A stretch of 64,000 bases of DNA from Endocalyx cinctus (taxonomy: Eukaryota; Ascomycota; Sordariomycetes; Amphisphaeriales; Apiosporaceae), in NCBI GenBank assembly GCA_001600455.1, contig BCKC01000003.1:4200754-4264753 (forward strand), read 5' to 3'. The translations under genes were made by a program, and so were the position numbers. Positions 25,601-36,170 of this stretch are shown here, piece after piece; position 1 is the stretch's first letter, and the number at the start of each line of letters is the position of its first letter. The notes under the pieces were generated by a model. It saw only the letters and a program-made list of their open reading frames with translations. It did not search any database and was not told the DNA's origin.

Positions 25601-26183
25601 CACCGTCAATTCCCTGCTCCCGATATAAATGCAACGAATATTTACTAGCAAAGCGAGTGTGTTCGGTATCGAATTCGGTGAAGGGAACGAACGACGGGCT
25701 CATCCACGACATCCGACATCCCTTAGAGTCGCAATGCAAGTTCATGGACGAATATAATATCGAAAATAATAGCGTAAGGCCGACTACGCTGGTGAGTAGG
25801 GTTAAGATGGATATTGACCACGGATGCCTATATCGTAAGTGCCGGTTTGCTGCTTTCGCGTGACTGCTCACTTTAGTATCTTTCGCGTTGATATCTCCCG
25901 AGACAGGCATTGCCTGTGCCGACTGGATGGCTGCCGCCAATATTTTCCCGTCGGATCGGTCTTGACTGCTGGAAGCGTGCCAGTTAACATTATTATTTGA
26001 TATCCGGCTTCGCGCCGATGAAGATCTTGTAGCAGATGATCGTTCGCCATCCGAGTGTCGATTCGAAGTTGATAACCGATGCGAAGTTAAACCATCGCTC
26101 AGCGTCCCATGCTTGAGCGTATGAGAAGCCTTGACAGGAGCATCGGCGCTGTCTTCGGACGACCCGGAAGACCGCCTCTGCAT
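22691..26183 (-). CDS. BST1: GPI inositol-deacylase (PGAP1/BST1 family)
   Basis: ER membrane serine lipase that removes the acyl chain from GPI inositol, needed for export and quality control of GPI-anchored proteins. Two exons, 26183-25593 and 25540-22691, make 1146 residues. Residues 1-120 are a polar Ser-rich cytosolic tail; one hydrophobic span follows (WSISILTLLTSVVGLTLLFS). The PGAP1 lipase domain carries IPVLFIPGNAGSYKQVRS and the nucleophile motif GHSMGG, with the Ser at about residue 306. The last third has many hydrophobic spans and ends with a short basic tail, KRGKKP; whether this is an ER-retrieval signal was not tested. The length matches fungal BST1. An in-frame ATG 25 codons upstream (26258) exists, but the peptide between is low complexity, so the MQRRSSGSS start was preferred. 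Confidence 0.95.
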
Positions 26184-27559
26184 TGAGACGGTAGCTATCT
26201 CGATTAATTTTTTTTTTCTCTCTTTATTTCCTTTTCCCCTTTCTGTCGTTTCTTCCACCCCTTCTTGTTTTTTTCTGTCGGTATCAACTATCGCGCTCGA
26301 GTTTTGATCGGATATGGACGAAGCGGCGAATAGGGGTTTGCGAAAGTCGTCATATGATGGAAATTATGTATAATTCGGTCGAATTTCAGATCATTCTTTT
26401 GTTCGAGACACAATGATTGCGCAATGGGGGGGCGTTGGGGCCAAGCTGTACAAGCGAGGTATCGGAATCGTCGATCTTATTATTATTTTCTATTAAGGAA
26501 AGAAAGAACTGGACCGAACTATTTTACTACTTTTTTTTTAATTCTTCTTCTCTCTCCGCAAGTGTCCACTAGATGTATCACAGATATATAAATAATATTA
26601 ATAAAAAAAAAAGTTAATAAAGAGAGAGGGAAAAAAAACGAATGTGGTGTCGGAAACGTCTAGGTTTCGCGACGATTAGAACGAGAGAAAAAAGAAATAT
26701 GAGGACGAATTAGTTGCGGTGGTTTTATTTTTTGGTTACGACTGGGTTGTTGTAGAGGAGAAGATAGCAAGCAAGTAGGTAAAGTCAGGTTCCGAATTGA
26801 TTTTGATCATGAGGAACTCCGAGGTCTCCTTAGGTACGGTACGGATACGGTAGTATTGAGAAATTGGAGAATAATAGGTGAATACTCATACCAAAAGTAA
26901 CGACACCTTAGGTATGGTACTATGTAGATAGGTAGAGATATGTAGAGATTAGATCGAAGCGTATGCCGGTTCAGTAAACATTTAAGAACCAATGAAATTT
27001 AATAAAAAATTATTCTGACCATCCTTTTTTTTTTAAGTTACGGTTTATTATGTACATAGTATGTACAGAGTATATACATAGTACTTTGTATGTATGTACG
27101 TGGATGTATGTACGTGTACTATGTAATAAATAAGATGCAATTCCCCAAAATGTTGCGGTATTAAGAAAAGCGGAGGGGCCCTTTTACGGAGGTATTATGG
27201 ATATTAACTCACTGTGATTACAGGGGACGAGGTAAAACGCTAGGGTAATAAGTAGTTAGATCCGCCCGGGGGATTCCCATTATCAGTGATTAATCACTTT
27301 TGGAGAGAAGTCCTGAGCTTGGCAAGAAAAAAAAAAAGCTATCATGAGTCGAATATTACACGGTATATTGAGAGTGATGACGTAGCTTATATGCTTTTGA
27401 ATACGTTACTATTTGTGCTTATTAGAGGTATCGGTAATAATTGAAAAGTTTATAAGCTCAGGAAATACCGTGTATAAAAGTAATATTAGGTTGATCTAAT
27501 ACTCCTGAACATTAGATAGGCACGGTCCTTCTTCAACTTTTGCTTTTTCGTGAGTAAAA

Positions 27560-27665
27560 CTCAGAGGCCACTGCGCTATCGTAACGGCTACGGGATGAAA
27601 AAACAATCAGATTTTTGGATGAAGTTGTACCTCAGTCTGAAGCGCTCCCAACTACGCCACCGCCC
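27560..27665 (-). pseudogene. tRNA-like relic (tRNA-Phe-like 5' half plus a second A-box)
   Basis: Read on the minus strand from 27665, GGCGTAGTTGGGAGCGC is followed by TTCAGACTGA, matching the D-arm and 5' anticodon arm of intron-containing fungal tRNA-Phe. ATCTGA, the other side of the anticodon stem, comes about 20 nt later after an intron-like insert. No good T-arm or acceptor 3' strand follows; TTTTTTCATCC may be a decayed B box. Then TAGCGCAGTGG matches the pol III A-box again. It is either two broken tRNA genes or a tRNA-derived repeat. It is not a working tRNA as read. Confidence 0.4.
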
Positions 27666-27930
27666 CTTGTTGTTGAGTGTATCCACAGAGATATATAAGT
27701 ATATATTTAGTAGTATAGTTATCAGATTATACGCTGTGGAGATACTCATATACCATCAAATATCAAGTATCTATATGGATACACGTATATACGCGATAAA
27801 CAGAGAATAAAGCAAAAGGCATATATACTAATAATAAAATGAGAATTTATGATTAAATACCGGTTGTTTTATACCGGTTTGATGCAAATTAGAACAAGAT
27901 CGTCAATAATTCAAACATGTGTATCCCTAT

Positions 27931-27966
27931 ACCTACCTAGGTACCTACCTAGGTACCTACCTATAT
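27931..27966. repeat. Tandem 12-bp ACCTACCTAGGT repeat
   Basis: Two exact copies and one partial copy of ACCTACCTAGGT. The unit contains the palindrome ACCTAGGT. Related TAGGTAGG words recur across the non-coding parts of the window. Confidence 0.75.
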
Positions 27967-28377
27967 GCTACCTATGCTAGGTGTATAGCAATAATAAATA
28001 CTTCAATGCAATGTAACCGCTAAGATTTAGTGGATTCGTAATCCCGACTCGCATCAATCGAAACATATTTAGTATTCCCGTAGTAGATAATAAGGATATT
28101 CAAAAAGCTTCAAGCATAAAACATTCAATTAATCAATGATCGTCTATGTCATGCTTTCCAAACTATCGAGTCATCTTCTTCTCATCGCTCGAGAGTCTTG
28201 TTTTTTTTCGGTGGCTTTCCAGTAGTAATTGGATTACTGTTTGAGTTTGAATATTGATCACTTTTCACTTCCATAGTGTAGTGTAGTATCATGTAAATCA
28301 AGATTCGGTGTTTTGCCAAGACCACAATCATCGTATTCACTCTAAAAACCGTCCCCATGACTTTCCGACTTCTACCT

Positions 28378-28429
28378 TTCTTTATAGTTGATTAATAAAT
28401 TAATTCTTTATAGTTGATTAATAAATTAA
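28378..28429. repeat. Perfect 26-bp tandem duplication
   Basis: 28378-28403 and 28404-28429 are identical, consisting of TTCTTTATAGTTG followed by ATTAATAAATTAA. There is no spacer and no mismatch, so the duplication is probably recent. Confidence 0.85.
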
Positions 28430-29008
28430 CAAATAAAACAAAGACATGTTCTGATCCATGGTAGCAACGAAAAAACAAGATTTACGGGAGAAAAGACAAG
28501 CTTTAGGGGTTGATCAGGGGGTTTCTCTTTGAGTGCTCTTGGTTTACGCTAAATGATACCCTAATTTACGCGCACCTTCAGAAGCCAAAGCGCTTCTAAA
28601 ACCCCATGGAATTTGAATATCTACGGTATCTAAATTTGTACCTGCTTTAGGCGCTTGGATACCGGGAAATAGCCTGTTCATCACTACAGTACAGTACATT
28701 TATCGCATAATTCATCATATCTCGTAGTATTCATCTAACAAGGTACCAAGTTTTACAAAGTGTCAAGCCTCCACTAAATTGGGGTGGCGTACTTGCTGCT
28801 TTTGCTCAGGCTCGGCTCAGGCTATCCTCAGTCAAGTGACTGAGCTATATTTTATGTAAAAGTTATGCAAATAACAGTCTTTAAACCGGTTTACAATGAT
28901 AGTTTTAAAAACGGCATATAAAACGGTTCAATTTATGCCATAGTGTTTACTGAGCTCTACAGCAAATACATGGAGTTTCATGGGATATATACTTAGGAGC
29001 TAACTAAT

Positions 29009-30270
29009 CTAATCATCAAGTGGGTGTAAATCAATGCCTTGAACACCCTCCGTCGCCCGGACCCCCCTGGTCTGGTTGGATGAATAAACATCCCATCTTT
29101 TAGTTATAGTGATTCCGTTTTGCTCCTCTGGGTTCACCAACTGACGAGGCTGTACTTCAATTTTGGACAAGGGGAACTCACCTTCCAGTCTTTCAAAATC
29201 ACGATAATATGACACCCAACGATCCACTGCTGGCTTTCGATTGCGGCGCGATTTTGACTCGGAATCTTGCGTTCTGTCTAAGCCTCTCTTTGTCCAATTC
29301 ATAACATTATTTCCCGTAATTCTTTTGAGTGCTGGCCTGATAGTTGGGAGAGAAGCATTCACTACCCCAAGTGTTGGCTCTAGAACAGAGTAAATGGCAC
29401 CCGGGGTGACTGTGTATGTCATATCTGTGAGGTCCCAGCTTACTAACCAGAGAACCCTCAGAAGGGAGATAATACAAATCCTAGACAAATCGAGTCAGTT
29501 AGTAATACACCACATTGTCGCCTGTATGTGATACTAACAATGCACCTAAACTGAACATCCCGACGATGCTGAACTTCTTAGAAAGAGACATTTGAAGTCC
29601 AAAAAGCAGTGGCAAAGGAAGGACCACGATAAATGCATCAATCACCAAATTTGCGATCCCTGCGATTAGGTAGGAGAGATTCTCTCCATCGCATCTACCC
29701 CCAGGAATGCTTTTATCCCAGCTATATTGAACCGGTTTGCAAAGTACAAACGTCTCCAGCAACACGCTTATGAAATATGCTAAAGTAAGACATATGGTCC
29801 CATAGCACACATAAGTAAACCGTTTGCTTGGGAATATCGTGGTATACAGTGATAAGATGGAAAACTTGACGGCCGTATTTGCCGCGGCCCAAAGTAGTTG
29901 TGCTGGAACGAACAACTGATTAGCGTACTAATTGTCAATAAAAGATTTTGAATTCACTGCAATGGAGCAATCTCACCTTGAGATGGAGAACGAACTTATC
30001 GGGATCCGTTGCCAATATTTCCTGAAGGTGGACTCCCAAACCGGCAGCAAAACCTGTGGCAAGAAACACAGAAATGGCCCCCGAAGCTAGTAGCAATGCT
30101 ACGAGTACCATATAATCGCTAAAGTTGAGGCTTAACTTCAAAATGCGCCTCGACCATAGGCGGAGCCCAACTGAGATGTAAGATAACGTAATGGTGATAA
30201 ATGATACCACCGCGAGCTGGACAGCACCTGGAGCAAGTTTCATAGTGCAACTTGAACAAGGGATACTCAC
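29009..30270 (-). CDS. Fungal rhodopsin-domain (PTH11-like topology) integral membrane protein
   Basis: Seven-span plasma-membrane-type protein of the fungal rhodopsin-domain family (SAT4-like); members are mostly uncharacterised and some are candidate GPCRs. Exons 30270-29977, 29915-29539 and 29480-29009 give 380 residues, or 371 if the second ATG at 30243 is used. Family marks are an Arg-rich turn after the first span (GLRLWSRRI), NFSDYMVLVALLLASG, LWAAANTAVKFSILSLYTTIFP, CKPVQYSWDKSIPGGRC, a span ending VLPLPLLFGLQM, and RVLWLVSWDLTDMTYT. The cytosolic tail of about 130 residues is polar. No CFEM Cys-rich domain precedes it. It starts beside a truncated GMC gene on the opposite strand, so its own upstream region may have been rearranged. 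Exon joins are all in frame. Confidence 0.85.
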
Positions 30271-30340
30271 GGCCTTTTGAGTTGAAAGGGTATGATAAAT
30301 ATTTGAAGGTAAAGAGACTTCGAGGTTATGGAGAGAATGA

Positions 30341-31324
30341 CTTGAGTTGTCGGGAATCGGCGGTGCAAGCTTACTTAACCGCTACGGGATCAAAGTTGTC
30401 GAAGATAACCCCGGCGTTGGCGAGAACCTTCATGATCACCCCCTTGCGAGCATTAGCTACGAAGCAATAGATGAGTTGGATACCCTCGATTCCCTTGTTA
30501 GACAAGAACCAGAAGCGATTGGCGCGGCAATGCAGGAATATTCAGCAACGCAGACTGGTCTGTTAACCTCTGTCGGCGTGAACACCTATGGGTATCTCTC
30601 CGTTCTTGACCGTGCTTCGGAAGAAGAACAAGCAGCATTGAAAGAAGTCTTCATCTCAAACCGTCCAGTTGCAGATGAAACCCCGACGCGAGCCCGCGAT
30701 TGCGCATACTACGAGATCGCGGAGAGGTCCTTCCTTGAGAAGGAGCCAACCGGCGCCTATCTCTCGATCCTGGCGCAGCACCTCTTACCAGTAGCCCCAG
30801 ATTCGAATTCACCACAAGGCACGTCGCCTGGAAAGTTCCTTTCTATCGGTCTCATTCTTTCTCAGCCCCTTTCCCGAGGAAACGTCCATATTCAGTCCTC
30901 CGACGTCTCGACCGCGCCCGTCATAGACCCTAACTATTTTTCGCACCCTGTAGACATCGAGGTAATGGCACAGCACATGCGCTTCATCGATACAATCGTC
31001 TCTTCATCACCTCTAAGCAAATTACTGAAGCAGCCACTTCGTCACCGCGATCCAGCTTCTAGTTTTAAAGATACGACAGAAGCTAAGAGCTATCTTCAAA
31101 CGGGAGCTATCTCTATGTGGCATCTGGCAGGTACTTGTGCCATGCTGCCGAGGCAAAAGGGTGGCGTCGTTAATAGCAAGCTGAAAGTCTACGGGGTCCA
31201 AAACCTACGAGTGGTAGATTCGAGTGCGATTCCGCTTACCAGCACTGCAAACTTGCAATCTACGGTATATGCATTTGCTGAAAAAGCGGCTGCATTAATT
31301 AAGGAGGAGTATGCATCAAAATAG
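30341..31324 (+). pseudogene. 5'-truncated GMC oxidoreductase
   Basis: A continuous frame of about 325 codons matching the C-terminal half of GMC (glucose-methanol-choline) flavoenzymes. It begins abruptly at LELSGIGG with the family NPGVGENLHDHP motif right after, and contains the C-terminal GMC domain with the catalytic region MWHLAGTCAMLP, GGVVNSKLKVYGVQNLRVVDSSAIP and the second active-site stretch TANLQSTVYAFAEKAA. The N-terminal half, including the GxGxxG dinucleotide fold and GMC signature 1, is absent; an in-frame TGA stands immediately upstream (30338-30340), and I find no acceptor that restores the frame. Without FAD binding the product cannot be a normal enzyme. The intact remaining frame suggests recent truncation. 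Confidence 0.85.
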
Positions 31325-31782
31325 ATAGTTGATTATTGGATATATGCCTGTAAATTAACCACCGGAATTATAAAGTAGCATGTTTACGTTTTAGGAACGA
31401 CTTCTTAAGAAGTCGCATAATTTTAAATCGCTTTTAATAATTATAAAACTATCCTTTCCGTTTCTTACGTTTTTTACGGTGTTCTCAAAATTCAAAGTTA
31501 TGCAAATTTATCCATATTTTATTTGAGAAAAGTGGACCCAGCTCAGCGCCAGGCTCAGGCTAAAAGCGGCATGGCTCAGGTTCAAGTCCGGTACTTTACG
31601 CGTAAAATACATCAGACGCGACTGGGCTGAAGAATCCCATATTATTACAAAGCCATCAAGCATCCATCATCCATACATGTATAATTTATCGTATAAAAGC
31701 AAAAATAACTTCATCTGCGGTATACTTTCGTCCCTCACCCTTCGTAAATCATTTATCAAGTAAAAATCATCAAGAAAACTTT

Positions 31783-31819
<37 letters not shown>

Positions 31820-31840
31820 TTTTTTTTTTTTTAAAATTTT

Positions 31841-31871
<31 letters not shown>

Positions 31872-32003
31872 AATCCTCTCTTACCTTCTCCAATTTCGTT
31901 TCTTTCTTTCTTACCTTACCTCCAGGGCTAGCAGCCCCCTAGTACTTAGGAGTACTACAGTAACTCGAGATATTATAGCATTATTCATGGATCCATTCTT
32001 AAG

Positions 32004-32037
<34 letters not shown>

Positions 32038-32170
32038 TATCTATTTTCAACGTGACCCGTGGATCCATGGATGCTACAAACTGAAATGCACGTGACAAAC
32101 TTGTCTCGGACCTTTTAGGTAGTAGTAATAATAGTACTGCATTTAGTTTTGCTCTGATGCCTATAAACCA
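31325..32170. other. Spacer upstream of PMS1 with long T homopolymers
   Basis: Holds GGCTCAGGCT words (31552-31561) shared with the other side of the GMC/rhodopsin island, and very long T runs: 31784-31814, 31817-31832, 31848-31871 and 32004-32030. It is otherwise AT-rich with no coding frame. It must contain the PMS1 promoter. Confidence 0.6.
31784..32030. repeat. Cluster of T homopolymers upstream of PMS1
   Basis: Four T runs of about 31, 16, 24 and 27 bases within 250 bp. The last ends 140 bp before the PMS1 start codon. Exact lengths may be affected by sequencing error at homopolymers. Confidence 0.8.
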
Positions 32171-35100
32171 ATGGCGACAATAAAGGCTATAGAAGCTAGG
32201 ACAGTGAGTTGCTAATTTATTCATGTAGAAAAAAAAGAACGAGTTCCCATATATTAACATAATCTAAAGATCCACCAAATTCAATCTGGCCAGGTCATCG
32301 TCGACCTATGTTCTGTCGTGAAGGAATTGGTGGAAAATAGTCTTGATGCCGGAGCAACCACGATCGGTGAGTGGATTACATGTTCACTTTCTACCTTTAC
32401 GTTGATCCAAAGACTAATATTCGAAATGTATCACATGAAGATATCCGATTCAAAAATCAAGGACTAGACTCTATCGAAGTTCAAGACAATGGCTCTGGTA
32501 TATCCGAAGAAAACTACGAGACTCTTGCTCTCAAACACTATACTTCAAAACTTTCAACATATTCAGATCTCACCTCTCTGCAGACGTTCGGATTTCGGGG
32601 AGAGGCGCTGTCTTCGCTCTGCGCTCTCTCTAAATTTTCCGTCACTACATGCCTAGCGTCCAACGTGCCCAAAGGGGCGAGGTTAGAATTCGAGACGTCC
32701 GGGAAACTCCGTAGTACTAACATCGTCGCCGCTCAAAAAGGAACTACCATTCTGATTGAACGTCTTTTTCATAACCTGCCTGTTCGTCGCCGCGAGCTCG
32801 AGCGTAACATCAAGCGAGAATGGAGCAAAGTGGTCGGTGTTTTAAATCAGTACGCCTGCATACAAACTGGTTTGAAGTTTTCCGTCTCCCAACAGCCTAA
32901 TAAAGGAAAGCGGATCGTACTTTTTTCAACCAAGGGGAATCGGACCACTCGAGAGAACATCGCCAACGTTTTTGGAGCGAAGACCTTGGCGGTTTTGATT
33001 CCTCTTGATTTAGAGCTGGAGATAGAACCTACCAACGGCCCCGCTCGATTAAAGATTGCTTCCCAAGATGATAACGTGACGCATAAGGTTCGTGTCCAGG
33101 GTCATGTGTCCCGTCCTGCTTACGGAGAAGGACGACAAACCCCAGACCGGCAGATGTTTTTTGTGAATGGTCGTCCTTGCGGTCTTCCTCAGTTCGCGAA
33201 AGTGTTCAACGAAGTATATAAATCTTATAACGCTTCTCAATCACCATTTATTTTCGCGGATATCCAACTAGACACGCATCTCTACGATGTGAACGTTAGT
33301 CCGGATAAGCGAACTATTCTACTCCATGACCAAGCTAGGATGCTCGAGAACCTTAGAGAGTCACTTGTCGCCCTATTTGAGTCTCAGGACTACGCATTAC
33401 CTACGTCACAATTGTCCATTTTCAAACAACCCTCGCTTAAGAAATCTTCAACTATCTCCCAAGACACATCAGCCAGTACCAGTAATTCTAAGAAAACTGT
33501 CTCTCTGGAAGAGGAGTCGACTGCGAGTTCTATTTCAACTAAACCAAATCGTGTGGAACTCGACAAGAGGAGCGAAGGGGAGGAAGAAAGGGAAGGCGAC
33601 CATGTTCACGAAGCTTCAGCCGAGGCCGCCGCTCATAATCCTAAGATCACTAGCGTCACAAGCCCATCAATAAGACAAAAGTCTAATCTGCATTCTGAAG
33701 ACCTGTCAGATGGTGAAAACACGACGGAGGATTCCAACAAGAAGAGCCTAAGTGGTGCAGCGAATTTCATATCTAGCTTCTCAAAAGGAAATTCAAAGAT
33801 ATCACAAGCTCCCGAACCAGCGGATCCTCCTAGATCTAGGGAACCTTCGGCTTCTCCGTTGGAGGGAGATGTCACCTCAGATCAAGAAGATGAGCGTCAC
33901 CGCCCCACGACTAATCGTGGCACTTGCGAGGAGGACAGTAACACGGACTCCGAACGAGAAGTACAAGAACCCCCGATACCTGCCGTTACTACGGCGTCTC
34001 GTATCTCAGACACCATTACAAGTCGAGCTGTTCCTATATCCTCGCTAAAAAGAGGACCCGAAGTTGCTACGATAACTATTGGTGATCACACCGTCACAAG
34101 CATCCTTGGGTCTCCCTCGAAGAGGCAACGCGTAGATGAGACCAGATCTCGCAAGTCATCCAAGCAAAGAGTTTCAAAACAGAGCACGACAGCGTCCGCT
34201 CCGTCATTTAACGGACGTTTATCGCAACTTTTTTCAGCCAATGCCGGCTCAATAAACGACGATTTAGAACCCGCTGATATTATCTCTCAAGAACGGTCTG
34301 ATTCTGAAGGCTCCGATACCTCGAGCGAGCAATTATTTGTAGAAGACGAAGATGATGACGTTGACGACGGTAGTGACCAGGACCACGGCGGTGATAGCAT
34401 TAACGGAGACGACAACGACGGCGCAGTCGATTCGGAAATTGGCGAAGAGGTAGAAAATGACGGTGTTAATACCGCGCCACCTGATGACGGAGACATTGTC
34501 TCGGAGAGAAATGAATCACCAGTTCCTGAACAGCCAAGTGATAAAGAGTACAGCGATGATGAAGCGCAAGACGACGAAGAAGACGGGGAACAAGAGGCGG
34601 ACGAGACCTCGGCGTCTCAAATGAATATATCCGAAGAAATGCAGAAGCGCACTCACAGCTTCATAAAAGGCAGTACGAGGAAGAAAGACGCAACGTACCA
34701 ACTCCAGCAAACCTTACGAACAAGCGAAAGTAGTATCCGGAGTATTTTAAATACGCAGCAAGAATATATCGGCGACAAGTCGACGCTGGCAGGGTCCAAA
34801 CTGGTCGCGGATAAACTTGACGCTGAAGACGCCGAGGAAAAGCTATCGCTGACGATTTCCAAGTCGGACTTCGAGAAGATGAAAATTATCGGACAATTTA
34901 ACCTTGGTTTCATCATCGCCGTCCGCCCGGCCGGAGACGACGGCTCGGGAACGAGCCACGCGACGGACGACGAGCTCTTCATCATCGATCAGCACGCGAC
35001 GGACGAGAAATACAACTTCGAGCGGCTGCAAGCGACGACGGTGGTACAGTCGCAGAGATTGGTCCAAGCCAAACAGCTAGAACTGACGGCGCTCGAGGAG

Positions 35101-35610
35101 GAGGTGATCCGAGAGAACCTAGACGCGCTCGAGACGAACGGGTTCCAAGTCGAAATCGACGAAAGCGGCGACGAGCCCGTCGGGTCGCGCTGCCGACTTC
35201 TCAGCCTCCCCCTCAGTCGCGAAACGACGTTTTCGCTAGCCGACCTCGAGGAACTCGTCTCCTTGCTAACGGACCACCAATCATCGTCGTCGACCTCGGC
35301 GGCGTCGTTGATACCTCGACCGTCTAAAGTCCGCAAGATGTTCGCGATGCGCGCTTGTCGCAGTAGCGTCATGATCGGCAAAGCGCTCACGAACCGCCAG
35401 ATGGAGAAGCTCGTCAGACATATGGGCGAGCTCGATAAGCCGTGGAATTGCCCTCACGGCCGGCCTACTATGCGCCATCTCTGCGGGCTCGGCGCTTGGA
35501 ACGAGATGGGTTGGCGGGAGGGCGATGGGTTTTCTTCCGGTCAGGACGCGAGGAAGGTTGATTGGGGTTCGTACGTTCGTGTGAAGAATGAGGAAGAGGA
35601 AGAGGATTGA
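32171..35610 (+). CDS. PMS1: DNA mismatch repair protein PMS1 (MutL homolog)
   Basis: MutL-alpha subunit that pairs with MLH1 and nicks the new strand during mismatch repair in the nucleus. Exons 32171-32203, 32270-32366 and 32441-35610 make 1099 residues. The N-terminal GHKL ATPase has [18 protein letters not shown] (33-40), DNGSGI (59-64) and GFRGEAL (94-100). A long acidic, Ser-rich linker spans about 360-790. The C-terminal endonuclease domain has [12 protein letters not shown] (from about 893) and CPHGRP (about 1047-1052), so both metal-binding motifs are kept and nicking should be possible. The linker is AT-richer, while the C-terminal 230 codons turn clearly GC-rich at third positions. 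Assignment to PMS1 rather than MLH1 or MLH3 rests on the N-terminal wording and the complete DQHA(X)2E(X)4E motif. Confidence 0.96.
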
Positions 35611-36170
35611 AGTTTTCGAAAGAAAAATTTCCTGTTCTCTTTTATCTACTTGAACTTTCCTCGTCGTGTCGGATGGATATCAAATATTCACATTTTGTAG
35701 GATGGATCGGCCCAAGATAGCATGGAGGCTTGATTCCAAAGGGTAAAAGAAGCACTTCTATTTATGATATTATAATAGAGCTAAATAGTAGCTTCTTGAG
35801 TAAGGATAAGGCTTTGTTTGTGGGAGCTTGGTTGCTTAGGTTATGGACGTACAATTGAATCATACTGAAGCTGATTACACAAGTCAGCGATGTTTATAAT
35901 AAATAAGAATATCCTAATAAGATGTGATGCGGCTTATAAACGTGAAATGATCCCGATCTGCTCTGCTATCAAATAATACCTGAACTCTTTCACTTGATTA
36001 CCGTAGACAGTGAGTAAACGATAGCCGCTCATATATAAAATGTGTTCCTTTTTTTTTTTTTTTTTTTATGCGAAGACTGTAATGTGATCATATGTGTTCC
36101 TATATATTACGTATCCGTCCATCCAAATTCAAGCACCCAAAGAAAACTTTTAAAAAAAGGTTCCAATCTC
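35611..36170. other. Convergent spacer PMS1 / phosphotransferase
   Basis: 560 bp between two 3' ends, AT-rich, with a T run at about 36049-36068. No gene or distinct signal is seen. Confidence 0.6.

Larger units (their letters stand above)
26184..29008. other. Gene-free spacer between BST1 and the rhodopsin-domain gene
   Basis: 2.8 kb, AT-rich, including the BST1 promoter side. It holds a tRNA-like relic (27560-27665), a 12-bp tandem palindromic repeat (27931-27966) and a perfect 26-bp tandem duplication (28378-28429). No coding exon is visible. Together with the next two genes it reads as an accessory or decayed region between conserved genes. Confidence 0.55.

Noticed and set aside
31577..31600. 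GGTTCAAGTCC as a tRNA B-box
   Set aside because: No A-box, anticodon arm or acceptor stem lies at the right distance upstream.
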